Part shown: piece after piece, positions 8,592 through 16,741 of the stretch
Position numbering within the stretch: position 1 is the stretch's first letter
Layout: each line of letters begins with the position of its first letter
Source of the DNA: Rhodococcus sp. OK519
Lineage (GTDB): Bacteria > Actinomycetota > Actinomycetes > Mycobacteriales > Mycobacteriaceae
Reading direction: 5' to 3'
NCBI RefSeq assembly: GCF_003051005.1
Contig: NZ_QAOW01000008.1
Location: forward strand, 186,001-250,000
Length of the DNA: 64,000 nucleotides
The notes under the pieces: generated by a model
What the model was told of the DNA's origin: nothing
Database searches by the model: none
The model's input: the letters and a program-made list of their open reading frames with translations, nothing else
Made by a program: the position numbers and the translations under genes

Positions 8592-9110
8592 ATGGAGATG
8601 CGTGTGACCCTCTCTGTGGACGGCGCCGAACGCACCGTCACCGTCGACACCCGCACGACGCTGCTCGACGCGCTCCGTGACCGCCTCGGCGTCTTCTCAC
8701 CCAAGAAGGGCTGCGACCACGGCCAGTGCGGCTCCTGCACGGTACTGGTCGACGGCCGACGGGTGACGACGTGCCTGTCACTCGCCGTGGCACAGGACGG
8801 CGCCGAAATCGTCACGGCGTCCGGACTGTCGGACTCCGGCCTCCACCCTGTCCAGCAGGCGTTCATCGATCAGGACGCCTTCCAGTGCGGCTACTGCACG
8901 CCCGGCCAGGTGTGCTCGGCGGTAGGGATGCTCGCCGAGGTGGCAGACGGGGCGCCGAGTCATGTGACCGAGGACCTCACCTCCGCACCGGAGTTGACCG
9001 ACAACGAGATCCGCGAACGGATGAGCGGCAACCTGTGCCGGTGCGGCGCCTACCCCAACATCGTCGCTGCCGTCCGGCAGGTCGCCCACGAGAACGCTGC
9101 CGACAGGTGA
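8592..9110 (+). CDS. paoA: Aldehyde oxidase iron-sulfur subunit (PaoA/YagT-like)
   Basis: The 172-residue small subunit of a molybdenum hydroxylase carries two [2Fe-2S] sites. The plant-ferredoxin-type site is 'CDHGQCGSCTVLVDG' near residue 40-55 plus an earlier strand; the second is 'CGYCTPGQ' near 100 and 'CRCGAY' near 150. It passes electrons between the molybdenum site of the large subunit and FAD in the medium subunit. No Tat leader is visible, unlike the periplasmic E. coli enzyme, so it is probably cytoplasmic. The next gene's GTG overlaps the stop. A clear ribosome-binding site is missing. Confidence 0.8.
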   Translation: MEMRVTLSVDGAERTVTVDTRTTLLDALRDRLGVFSPKKGCDHGQCGSCTVLVDGRRVTTCLSLAVAQDGAEIVTASGLSDSGLHPVQQAFIDQDAFQCGYCTPGQVCSAVGMLAEVADGAPSHVTEDLTSAPELTDNEIRERMSGNLCRCGAYPNIVAAVRQVAHENAADR

Positions 9111-10099
9111 TTCCGTTCCGCTACGAGCGCCCCGCCGACGCGGCCGCGGCGGTGGCGCTGCTGCACGAGAATCCGGGCGCGAAGTTACTGGCCGGCGGGA
9201 CCAACCTGGTCGATCACCTCAAGCTCGGCATCGCCACCCCCCAACTCGTAGTGGACATTTCGCGGATTTCACTCGATTCCGTCGACCCGACAGACGACGG
9301 CGGGCTCCGGATCGGCACCAACGTACGCAACAGCGACCTGGCCGCGAATATTGTTGTTCGCGAACGCTATCCGGCGCTGTCACGAGCCCTGTCCGCCGGC
9401 GCGTCACCACAGTTGCGCAATCTGGCCACGACGGGCGGGAACCTGCTCCAGCGAACGCGGTGCGTCTACTTCCAGGACGTGTCGACGCCGTGCAACAAGC
9501 GACAGCCCGGCACCGGGTGCTCGGCGGTCGGTGGATTCACCCGGCATCACGCCATTCTGGGCGCCTCGGACGCCTGCGTCGCGACCCACCCGTCGGACAT
9601 GGCGGTGGCGCTCGCGATGTTCGACGCTCAGGTGCTGGCGCTGGGCACCGACGGTGAGCGGCGCATCCCGGTGACAGAGTTCCACCGGCTTCCGGGACGC
9701 GAACCCGACCGGGACACCGTGCTGGAATCCGACGAGATGATCGTCGCGGTCGAGCTGCCGGCACCGATGCCGGGTGCGGTGTCGTCGTATCGGAAGGTGC
9801 GCGAACGCGCGTCGTACGCATTTGCGCTGGTCGCCGTCGCCGCGGAACTGGGACTCGACGCCGGAGTCGTCACCCGTGTCCGCATCGCCTTCGGCGGTGT
9901 GGCGCACAAGCCGTGGCGGGCCACGCGCGCCGAGGCGGCATTGCGTGGGCGCACCGCCGACGTCGACGCGTTCGCCGATGCGGTCGACGCCGAACTGGCG
10001 ACGGCACATCCCCTGGACGGCAACCGATTCAAGGTCCCGCTGCTGCAACGCACCGCCGTCGCCGTGCTGCGAGAACTTGCCGGGGAGGCGGCGCAGTGA
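9107..10099 (+). CDS. paoB: Aldehyde oxidase FAD subunit with extra Fe-S motif (PaoB/YagS-like)
   Basis: A 330-residue FAD-binding subunit of the CoxM type: 'AKLLAGGTNLVDHLKLG' near residue 25 and 'LATTGGNLLQRTRC' near 115 form the FAD-binding loops. Directly after the second loop is a cysteine-rich insertion (RCVYF...PCNKRQPGTGC). In E. coli PaoB this insertion holds a [4Fe-4S] cluster that ordinary CO dehydrogenase medium subunits lack, so it points to the PaoABC-type broad aldehyde oxidoreductase. The GTG start overlaps the upstream stop by 4 bases, and its own stop overlaps the large-subunit GTG. Confidence 0.8.
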   Translation: MIPFRYERPADAAAAVALLHENPGAKLLAGGTNLVDHLKLGIATPQLVVDISRISLDSVDPTDDGGLRIGTNVRNSDLAANIVVRERYPALSRALSAGASPQLRNLATTGGNLLQRTRCVYFQDVSTPCNKRQPGTGCSAVGGFTRHHAILGASDACVATHPSDMAVALAMFDAQVLALGTDGERRIPVTEFHRLPGREPDRDTVLESDEMIVAVELPAPMPGAVSSYRKVRERASYAFALVAVAAELGLDAGVVTRVRIAFGGVAHKPWRATRAEAALRGRTADVDAFADAVDAELATAHPLDGNRFKVPLLQRTAVAVLRELAGEAAQ

Positions 10100-12195
10100 A
10101 CGCCATCGGCAGCTCCCTCCCGCGCATCGACGGCCCCGCCAAGGTCACCGGAACGGCCCCGTACGCGTACGAGCATTCCGTGGCCGCCCCCGTGTTCCTG
10201 CACGCGGTCACCTCGACGATCGCGCGCGGATCCATCGTGGACATCGACACCACCGCGGCCGAAATGTCCGACGGGGTGCTGGCGGTGCTCACGCCGTGGA
10301 ATGCGCCGCGCCTGACGGACACCACGGACGGCGAGTACTGCGTACTGCAAGACCTGACCGTGGGCTTCCGTGGGCAGCCGATCGGCGCCGTGATCGCCGA
10401 GACCCCGGAGCAGGCCCGTCACGCGCAGTCCCTCGTGCGCGTCCAGTACGACGTCCACACTCACGACACCACATTTCGTACGGACGCAGCGGGCATGTAC
10501 CTCCCCGACTCCGCCAACGGCGGCTACGACACCACCACGGAGGCGGGCGATCCGGACGGCGCCTTCGCCGAGGCTCGCACCGACGGCGTGACCGTCGACG
10601 GCTGGTACACGACGCCGGAAGAGCACAACAATCCGATGGAACCGCACACGACCATCGCGCTGTGGGACGAGGCCGAACAGTCGCTGACGCTGTACGACTC
10701 CACGCAGGGACCGCACGGAGTCGCGGACACGCTCGCGCCGGTTCTGGGGTTGTCCCCGGAGCAGATCCGGGTGATCGCGCCGCATGTGGGCGGCGGATTC
10801 GGTTCCAAGGGCGCCCCGCACGCGCACAACGTCATCGCCGCCATGGCCGCGATGACATTGCCCGGCCGAGCGGTGAAGTTCCCGGTGACCCGGCAGCAGA
10901 TGTTCGTCTTCGTCGGCTACCGTCCACCGACGGCGTCGCACATCCGGATTGCGGCGAACCACGACGGCGGCATCACGGCGCTGGTGCACGATGCGTACTC
11001 GCAGAGTTCGCACACCAAGGAGTTCGTCGAGCAGACCGCGGTCCCGTCCCGGTCGATGTATTCGGCCCCCCATCGGCGCACCTCCCACCGAGCCGTGGCA
11101 CTCGACGTTCCGGTGCCGTACTGGATGCGCGCACCGGGTGAAGCCCCCGGCATGTACGCGGGCGAGGTGGCGATGGACGAGCTCGCCGAAGCCTGCGGAA
11201 TCGATCCCATCGAGCTGCGGGTCCGCAACGATCCGTCCGTCGACCCGGAAAGCGGCAAGCCGTGGGCGTCGCGCCGTCTGGTCGAGTGTCTGCGCGAGGG
11301 TGCCCGCCGATTCGGTTGGGGAGCCCGGCGGCCGGCGGGGAGTCGGCGTGAAGGCGACGCGCTTGTCGGCTTCGGCGTGGCGAGCGCCGCCTATCCGCAC
11401 ATGATCAATGCGGGTTCGAAGGCGAGCATCCGACTCCGCGAGGACGGTCGGCTGGGCGTGCAGATCGACGCCGTGGACATCGGCACCGGCACGTGGACCA
11501 CGCTCACGCTCATCGCCGCCGACGCTCTGGGGTGCCTCCCCGAACAGATCGCACTCGAGATCGGGGACACCGCGTTGCCGTACGGAACCGTCGCGGGAGG
11601 ATCGTCCGGGACGTCATCGTGGGGCTCGGCGATCCTGGCGGCCGCACACAAGTTCCGCGCCGAGTTCGGCGACGATCCCCTCCAGGGGGCCGAGGTGACC
11701 GCGGAATCCGACACCGAACCCGACGACAACTACAGAATCCATTCCTACGGAGCACATTTGATCGAAGCCCGCGTCGACGTACACACCGGCGAGATCACCG
11801 TTCCGCGCATGCTCGGAGTGTTCTCGATCGGCCGGGTCGTCAACCCGCGCACGGTCCGTTCTCAACTACTCGGTGGCATGACGTTCGGGATCTCGATGGC
11901 GCTGCACGAGGAGAGCGTCCGCGACGGCCGGTTCGGACACGTCGTCACTCAGGATCTCGCGACGTACCACTTTCCCACGAACGCGGACATCCGGGACATG
12001 GATGCGATCTGGCTCGATGACATCGACCAACGCGCCACCCCGATGGGCTCGCGCGGCGCCGGCGAGATCGGAAATGTCGGCAGCGCTGCCGCCGTCGTCA
12101 ACGCCGTCTGCAACGCGACCGGGATCCGCGTGCGCGAACTGCCGATCCGCGCGGACGACCTGCTCCCCCACCTGCCGGACATTCGAGAGATCTGA
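10096..12195 (+). CDS. paoC: Aldehyde oxidase molybdopterin subunit (PaoC/YagR-like)
   Basis: This 699-residue large catalytic subunit of a xanthine-dehydrogenase-family enzyme binds molybdenum cofactor. It shows the 'HVGGGFGSKG' loop (near residue 233), 'NNPMEPHTT' in the substrate channel, and 'GSRGAGEIGNVG' near the C-terminus, with the active-site glutamate expected to act as base. Together with the two preceding genes it should oxidise aldehydes to acids. The molybdopterin chaperone gene (PaoD/XdhC) is not adjacent. Start is GTG coupled to the medium subunit. Confidence 0.82.
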   Translation: MNAIGSSLPRIDGPAKVTGTAPYAYEHSVAAPVFLHAVTSTIARGSIVDIDTTAAEMSDGVLAVLTPWNAPRLTDTTDGEYCVLQDLTVGFRGQPIGAVIAETPEQARHAQSLVRVQYDVHTHDTTFRTDAAGMYLPDSANGGYDTTTEAGDPDGAFAEARTDGVTVDGWYTTPEEHNNPMEPHTTIALWDEAEQSLTLYDSTQGPHGVADTLAPVLGLSPEQIRVIAPHVGGGFGSKGAPHAHNVIAAMAAMTLPGRAVKFPVTRQQMFVFVGYRPPTASHIRIAANHDGGITALVHDAYSQSSHTKEFVEQTAVPSRSMYSAPHRRTSHRAVALDVPVPYWMRAPGEAPGMYAGEVAMDELAEACGIDPIELRVRNDPSVDPESGKPWASRRLVECLREGARRFGWGARRPAGSRREGDALVGFGVASAAYPHMINAGSKASIRLREDGRLGVQIDAVDIGTGTWTTLTLIAADALGCLPEQIALEIGDTALPYGTVAGGSSGTSSWGSAILAAAHKFRAEFGDDPLQGAEVTAESDTEPDDNYRIHSYGAHLIEARVDVHTGEITVPRMLGVFSIGRVVNPRTVRSQLLGGMTFGISMALHEESVRDGRFGHVVTQDLATYHFPTNADIRDMDAIWLDDIDQRATPMGSRGAGEIGNVGSAAAVVNAVCNATGIRVRELPIRADDLLPHLPDIREI

Positions 12196-12220
12196 AACGA
12201 CCGACCGATGGGCCGACGAC

Positions 12221-12367
12221 ATGAGCGTCTCCTGGAATTCCCTGATTCCCGGCGCGATAGCCGTCGGGCTCGGACGAACCCCGTTCGCGATCTTCTGGGT
12301 GGTGGTCTTCACCGCCCTCGCCATCGGCGTGGTCGCGGCAGTGCTGCCGTCGAGCTGGAATCGATGA
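12221..12367 (+). CDS. Small single-pass membrane protein
   Basis: A 48-residue ORF 25 bases after the oxidase operon begins MSVSWNSLIPGAIAVGLG and carries one hydrophobic segment (about residues 8-42). Codon use is G/C-biased at third positions, like its neighbours. No family is recognised and the ribosome-binding site is weak. It may be read together with paoABC. Confidence 0.4.
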   Translation: MSVSWNSLIPGAIAVGLGRTPFAIFWVVVFTALAIGVVAAVLPSSWNR

Positions 12368-12497
12368 GAGGCCCGCCCCACCAGGGTTGATTTCGCGGGT
12401 GAATTCCAGGGTAGGGCGCACACTTCGTCCCTACCATGCGGTAACTTGCGAGCGCGCGGTTCGCGCAATCCAACAAACACATGGATGGGAAGCAGTT

Positions 12498-12623
12498 ATG
12501 GGTTCTTCCGAGTTCGCTACGTCTGTCGCCGAGGTCAAGCCGGTCGTGAGCGGCGTCGCCACCGCGCTCACCGCGATCGCCACGATCCTGGGCGTGATGG
12601 GCACACTGGCTTCCTTCAGCTGA
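12498..12623 (+). CDS. 41-residue amphipathic/hydrophobic mini-protein, possible PorA/PorH-type porin
   Basis: The ATG is preceded by TGGGAAGC. The peptide (MGSSEFATSVAEVKPVVSG...) lacks a signal peptide, is predicted mostly helical and ends in a hydrophobic 'ILGVMGTLASFS'. A strong terminator follows 55 bases downstream, so it sits in a stand-alone transcription unit between two unrelated genes. Mycolic-acid bacteria encode 40-60-residue helical outer-membrane pore peptides (PorA, PorH, PorB types) without classical signals; size and composition suit that class. Alternative: a small hydrophobic protein of other function. Confidence 0.5.
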   Translation: MGSSEFATSVAEVKPVVSGVATALTAIATILGVMGTLASFS

Positions 12624-12677
12624 TGTGAGCTCGCGACGGCCGCAGCGCCATCGCGCCGTCGCGCCACCACTACTTTC

Positions 12678-12714
12678 GAGAATCCCCCACCAGCGCTGCC
12701 GGTGGGGGATTCTC
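12678..12714 (+). terminator. Strong stem-loop terminator
   Basis: GAGAATCCCCCACC pairs perfectly with GGTGGGGGATTCTC around a 9-base loop. It closes the mini-gene unit at 12498 and isolates it from the PhoX-like gene. Confidence 0.8.
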
Positions 12715-12865
12715 CATGTGCGGTCCGTAACAGCATGCGAAACAACAGGATCGACACTACGAAGTTCCGGACCGGTTCACCGGCAGTCCATCCAGCCGCA
12801 TTCTGTCGTTGTGGTTGCCGACTTACCTTCCTCTCGACCTTGATCATCGAAAGGGAGGCCGCACA

Positions 12866-14326
12866 GTGCCTACGTCACCGCTCAATCGCCGCACGTTCCT
12901 CGAGCGCACTGCCCTGGCCGGAATCGGGGTGACGCTTGCGGGCAGTGTCGGCACCCTGTTCCGACCTGCTCTCGCGGGCGCCGCGCCCGCCGGCACGATC
13001 GGCTTCGGCCCGCTCGTCGCCGACCCCAACGGGATCCTCGCCCTTCCGAAGGGCTTCTCGTACACGATCGTCTCCCGCTCGGGTGAGACGCTGCTCGACG
13101 GCGGTGTCCCGTTTCCGAGCGATCCCGACGCGAACGGCGTGTTCGCGAACGGCAGCGGCACCACGATCGTCACCAACCACGAGGTCGGCGGCAACGAACC
13201 GTACGGCGTCCCGGTGGTCGACGGCCTCACCTACGACCCGGGTGCGCGCGGCGGCACCACCACGACCGCGCTCGACCGCAGCGGTGTGCGCCAGAAGCAG
13301 TACGTCAGCGTCGCGGGCACCGTGAACAACTGCGCGGGCGGCATCACCCCGTGGGGCACCTGGCTCACGTGTGAGGAGACCGAGGCCCGCGCCGGATCGA
13401 ACGGCTTCACCCTCGCCCACGGCTACGTCTTCGAGGTCGACCCGGCGAGCCAGGCCGCGAACGTCGGCAAGAGCCCGATTCCGCTGAAGTTCCTGGGCCG
13501 GTACGCCCACGAGGCGGTCGTCGTCGACCCCGCATCGAGCGCCGTCTACCTCACCGAGGACGCCGGGAACCCCAACGGCCTGTTCTACCGCTGGACACCG
13601 CCGCAGGGCTTCGTCGGCGGGCCGGGTGCGTTCCACGCGCTCGCGCAGTCGCCCGGCGGGGATACCGCCGGCACCCTGCAGGCGATGAAGTGCTTCCTGA
13701 ACGGCACCCACGTACCCGACCTGGCGCAGGCGACCGCACCCGGCGTCCGCTACGCCGTGCAGTGGGTCGACGTCCCCGACCGTGACGCGAAGACCACCTC
13801 GGTGCGCAAGCAGTTCACCAACGACCAGGTGACCCGCAGCCGCAAGCTCGAGGGCCAGTGGTGGGGCGACGGCGGCGCCTACTTCGTCGCCAGCTTCGCC
13901 CGCACCAGCGACGGCAGCGTCGCCGAGCACGACGGGCAGGTGTGGTTCTACGACCCCGCCACCCAGACGGTCGAGCTGAAGACCCTGTTCGGCGTGAACC
14001 CGGATCCGTCCGTCGACACCGGAAACTACGACGGCCCCGACAACATCACCGTCTCGCCGCACGGCGGCCTGATCCTCGCCGAGGACGGCGACGGCATCAG
14101 CCACCTGATCGGCGTGACCGAGAGCGGCGAGCCGTTCTCGGTTGCCCGAAACGAACTGAACGAGAGCGAGTTCTGCGGTCCGGCCTTCAGCCACGACGGT
14201 AGGACGCTCTACGCCAACATCCAGACCCCGGGCATCACCGTCGCGATCCGGGGACCGTGGCGACAGTCGACGGGATCGTCCGTCGGCTCCTCCTTCGGCT
14301 CACTGGATCTGCCGTTCGGTTCGTAG
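12866..14326 (+). CDS. PhoX-like (DUF839) secreted phosphatase-family protein
   Basis: A 486-residue protein with a Tat-type N-terminus (NRRTFLERTALAGIGV, then a hydrophobic stretch ending near ALAGAAPA), so it is probably exported folded. The body shows DUF839/PhoX beta-propeller segments: 'VTNHEVGGNE', 'TPWGTWLTCEET', 'YAHEAVVVDPASSAVYLTEDAG', 'GQVWFYDPATQTVELKTLFGVN' and 'FSHDGRTLYANIQTPG'. PhoX enzymes are Ca/Fe alkaline phosphatases; whether all metal ligands are kept was not tested. The GTG start has AAGGGAGG eight bases upstream. A bidirectional terminator follows. Confidence 0.8.
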   Translation: MPTSPLNRRTFLERTALAGIGVTLAGSVGTLFRPALAGAAPAGTIGFGPLVADPNGILALPKGFSYTIVSRSGETLLDGGVPFPSDPDANGVFANGSGTTIVTNHEVGGNEPYGVPVVDGLTYDPGARGGTTTTALDRSGVRQKQYVSVAGTVNNCAGGITPWGTWLTCEETEARAGSNGFTLAHGYVFEVDPASQAANVGKSPIPLKFLGRYAHEAVVVDPASSAVYLTEDAGNPNGLFYRWTPPQGFVGGPGAFHALAQSPGGDTAGTLQAMKCFLNGTHVPDLAQATAPGVRYAVQWVDVPDRDAKTTSVRKQFTNDQVTRSRKLEGQWWGDGGAYFVASFARTSDGSVAEHDGQVWFYDPATQTVELKTLFGVNPDPSVDTGNYDGPDNITVSPHGGLILAEDGDGISHLIGVTESGEPFSVARNELNESEFCGPAFSHDGRTLYANIQTPGITVAIRGPWRQSTGSSVGSSFGSLDLPFGS

Positions 14327-14353
14327 AACGAATCCTCACCCAGTGAAACGACT

Positions 14354-14383
14354 GTTGCCCAGCTCGATCGCGAGCTGGGCAAC
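14354..14383. terminator. Bidirectional terminator between convergent genes
   Basis: A perfect 13-bp stem GTTGCCCAGCTCG/CGAGCTGGGCAAC with a 4-base loop sits between the convergent PhoX-like gene and the heme operon. It should serve both strands. Confidence 0.85.
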
Positions 14384-14400
14384 AGACGGACACCTCTGTG

Positions 14401-14916
14401 TCAGTTGGCTTCTGCAGCGACCGGCTTCTTGTCGATGACGACATGGTCGAATCGGGTGCCGTCGAAGCTGACGTCGAACGCCTTGCCGAAGCCGACGACG
14501 TAGCGGCCGTCCTGCGGCGTCAGGCGGAACAGATGGAAGTCGAGGGTGCGCAGCAACTTGACCATCTTGGGGTTGGACTTGTCCCCGAACTTCTCGAAGA
14601 CGGCGTCGTGGCCCTCTTCCTCCACGCGCTCGACCGTGCACGCGAAGCTGGCTCGTTCGACACCGAAGATGTTGGCGGAGGCGGCTTCGTCGGCGTGGAA
14701 GAAGACATGCGCGGTGTCCGCCCGGCTCAGGTACCGGAAGTGGTCCGCGATCTCGCTCAGGTAGACGTACAGCGCGCCGTCGTGCCCGGCGAACGGTGCG
14801 ATCGACTGGAAAGGCTGACCGTTCTCGTCCGTCGTCGCGATGACGACAGTCTTGCGGTCGACGAGAAAATCGCGGTAACCGGCCAAGGACTGTTCGAGTT
14901 CTGTTGCGGAAAGCAT
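14401..14916 (-). CDS. HugZ/HutZ-like heme utilisation protein
   Basis: A 171-residue split-barrel protein of the pyridoxamine-phosphate-oxidase-like fold: 'FLVDRKTVVIATTDENGQPFQSIAPFA' strands near the N-terminus and 'LYVYLSEIADHFRYL' near residue 60, as in HugZ/HutZ heme-degrading enzymes. It is the last gene of a heme-uptake operon: its ATG shares one base with the stop of the ATPase gene and has AGAGGAG upstream. The expected role is release of iron from imported heme, or heme binding. A longer in-frame start exists but lacks a ribosome-binding site. Confidence 0.75.
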   Translation of the reverse strand: MLSATELEQSLAGYRDFLVDRKTVVIATTDENGQPFQSIAPFAGHDGALYVYLSEIADHFRYLSRADTAHVFFHADEAASANIFGVERASFACTVERVEEEGHDAVFEKFGDKSNPKMVKLLRTLDFHLFRLTPQDGRYVVGFGKAFDVSFDGTRFDHVVIDKKPVAAEAN

Positions 14917-15737
14917 CAATTCTCCTCTGAGATAGGAACGGCCACGGGAATGTTCCATTGCCGTCGGACCAGGTGAATGCGGGGCTGCGAGGTGACGGGG
15001 TGCTCCTCGACCTCGGCTTCCATGCCGTACACGTCACGGATCAGGTCGGGCGTCAGAACCTCTCTGGGCGTGCCCTCGGACGCGATCCGGCCGGAGGCGA
15101 GGGCAACGATCCGGTCGCTGAAGGTTGCCGCCTGATTGAGATCGTGCAGCACCATGAGAACCGAGATTCCCAGCGTGCGGTTGAGCGAGGTGACCACCTC
15201 GAGGACCTCGTGCTGGTGCGCGATGTCGAGATAGGTGGTCGGCTCGTCGAGCAGCAGGACCCGCGGGCGTTGCGCGAGAACCATGGCGAGCCAAGCCCTC
15301 TGGGCCTCACCACCGGACAGCTCGGCGACAGGACGGTCCGCCAGGGCTTTCAGCTCGGTGTGCGCGATGGCCCAGTCGACGGCCTCGCCGTCCTCGCCGG
15401 TGGTGCGCTCGTACCAGCGGCGGTGCGGGTGCCGTCCGTAGCCGACCAGTTCGCGCACCGTCATATCCGTTGGTGCCGTGTTCTTCTGGTTGAGCATCCC
15501 GATCGCCCGCGCGCGTCGACGCGACGACCACGACGCCATGTCCGAGCCCTCGAGCAGGACGGTCCCGGTGCGGGGGCCGAGCCGGCCGCTCAGGGCCTTG
15601 AGAATGGTGGACTTCCCGGACCCGTTCGGCCCGATGAGGGTCACCACCTCTTCGGATCCGACGGCGATCGAGACGTCGTCGACGATCTGCTTGTCGCCGT
15701 ACCAGATGCCCAGTTCCCGGGCTTCGATCAGTGTCAC
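14916..15737 (-). CDS. hmuV: Heme/iron ABC transporter ATP-binding protein
   Basis: A 273-residue ATPase of the FecE/HmuV type. It has Walker A 'GPNGSGKST' near residue 38, Q-loop region 'LNQKNTAPTD', signature 'LSGGEAQRAWLA' near 140, Walker B 'RVLLLDEPTTYLD' and the H-loop 'VLHDLNQA'. It powers import through the adjacent FecCD-type permease. It starts at a GTG touching the permease stop (TAGTG). Heme rather than siderophore is inferred from the HugZ-like gene next to it. Confidence 0.85.
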   Translation of the reverse strand: MTLIEARELGIWYGDKQIVDDVSIAVGSEEVVTLIGPNGSGKSTILKALSGRLGPRTGTVLLEGSDMASWSSRRRARAIGMLNQKNTAPTDMTVRELVGYGRHPHRRWYERTTGEDGEAVDWAIAHTELKALADRPVAELSGGEAQRAWLAMVLAQRPRVLLLDEPTTYLDIAHQHEVLEVVTSLNRTLGISVLMVLHDLNQAATFSDRIVALASGRIASEGTPREVLTPDLIRDVYGMEAEVEEHPVTSQPRIHLVRRQWNIPVAVPISEEN

Positions 15738-16741
15738 TACGCCCCCTGGCGGCGCATGAGGTAGAGGAAGTACGGCGCACCGACCACGGCCATGACGATG
15801 CCTGCGGGAATCTCGGTGGGACTGAACACCGTCCTCCCCAGTGTGTCGGAGACCAGCACCAGCAGGGCGCCCACGGCGATGCTCATGGGGATGAGCACGG
15901 CATGGTTCGATCCCACGATCATTCGGGCGATGTGCGGCACGACCAGGCCCACGAAGCCGATGATCCCGACGGCCGCCACTGCGATTGCGGCGAGGAAGAC
16001 GGCCACCAACGACAGCAAGATCCGAGTGGTGTTGACGCCTTCGCCCAGATTGCGCGCGACATCGTCGCCCAACCGCATGACGTTCGCCGAACGGATGCAC
16101 AGCATGGCGACCACGAGCCCGATCACCGTGTAAGGCAGGATCATCCAGACCGAGTTCATGCCCTTGGCGGCGAGGCTGCCGTTCATCCACTGGATCGCAG
16201 CTGGCAGCCGGTCGCTGTAGCGCAGCGACAGGAACGCGATGACAGCACCGGCGAGGGCGTTGACCGCGACTCCCGCCAGGATGATGTTCAGTGGCTTGAT
16301 TCCCTCGCGACGCCACGCCAGCGCGTAGACGATCACGGCGGCAATGACGCCGCCGCCGAATGCGGCGACCGGAATCATCGACTGGTAGCTCGGGGCGGCC
16401 AACAGGATCACCAGGACGAGAGCCGCGGCGCCGCTCGTGACGCCGGTCAGGCCCGGGTCGGCGAGCGGGTTGCCCATCACGGTCTGGAGGAGCGCACCCG
16501 ACACCGCGATGCTCGCGCCGACCAGGAGCGCGAGCAGAACGCGCGGCAACCGCACGTCCCAGAGAATCGTGCTGAAGGAGTCACTTTCGGTGCGGCCCGC
16601 CAGGAGCGAGACGATCTCTCCCGGGGAGATGTGCACGCTGCCGAGACCGAGGCTGACCAGAGTGACGACCGCGAGCAGGGACCACGCGATGGGGAGGGCC
16701 CACTTCGCACGCGTGCGAGTGGCCGTCGACGGAGAACTCAC
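15737..16741 (-). CDS. hmuU: Heme/iron ABC transporter permease (FecCD family)
   Basis: This 334-residue permease has about nine or ten membrane helices. FecCD landmarks are 'RLPRVLLALLVGASIAVSGALLQTVMGNPLADPGLTGVTSGAA' in pieces from residue 60 on, 'GEGVNTTRILLSL', and 'GFVGLVVPHIARMIVG' near the C-terminus. The GTG start overlaps the TGA of the binding-protein gene (GTGA). The longer reading frame upstream is only the antisense-free extension through the binding-protein gene and is not real. Confidence 0.85.
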   Translation of the reverse strand: MSSPSTATRTRAKWALPIAWSLLAVVTLVSLGLGSVHISPGEIVSLLAGRTESDSFSTILWDVRLPRVLLALLVGASIAVSGALLQTVMGNPLADPGLTGVTSGAAALVLVILLAAPSYQSMIPVAAFGGGVIAAVIVYALAWRREGIKPLNIILAGVAVNALAGAVIAFLSLRYSDRLPAAIQWMNGSLAAKGMNSVWMILPYTVIGLVVAMLCIRSANVMRLGDDVARNLGEGVNTTRILLSLVAVFLAAIAVAAVGIIGFVGLVVPHIARMIVGSNHAVLIPMSIAVGALLVLVSDTLGRTVFSPTEIPAGIVMAVVGAPYFLYLMRRQGA

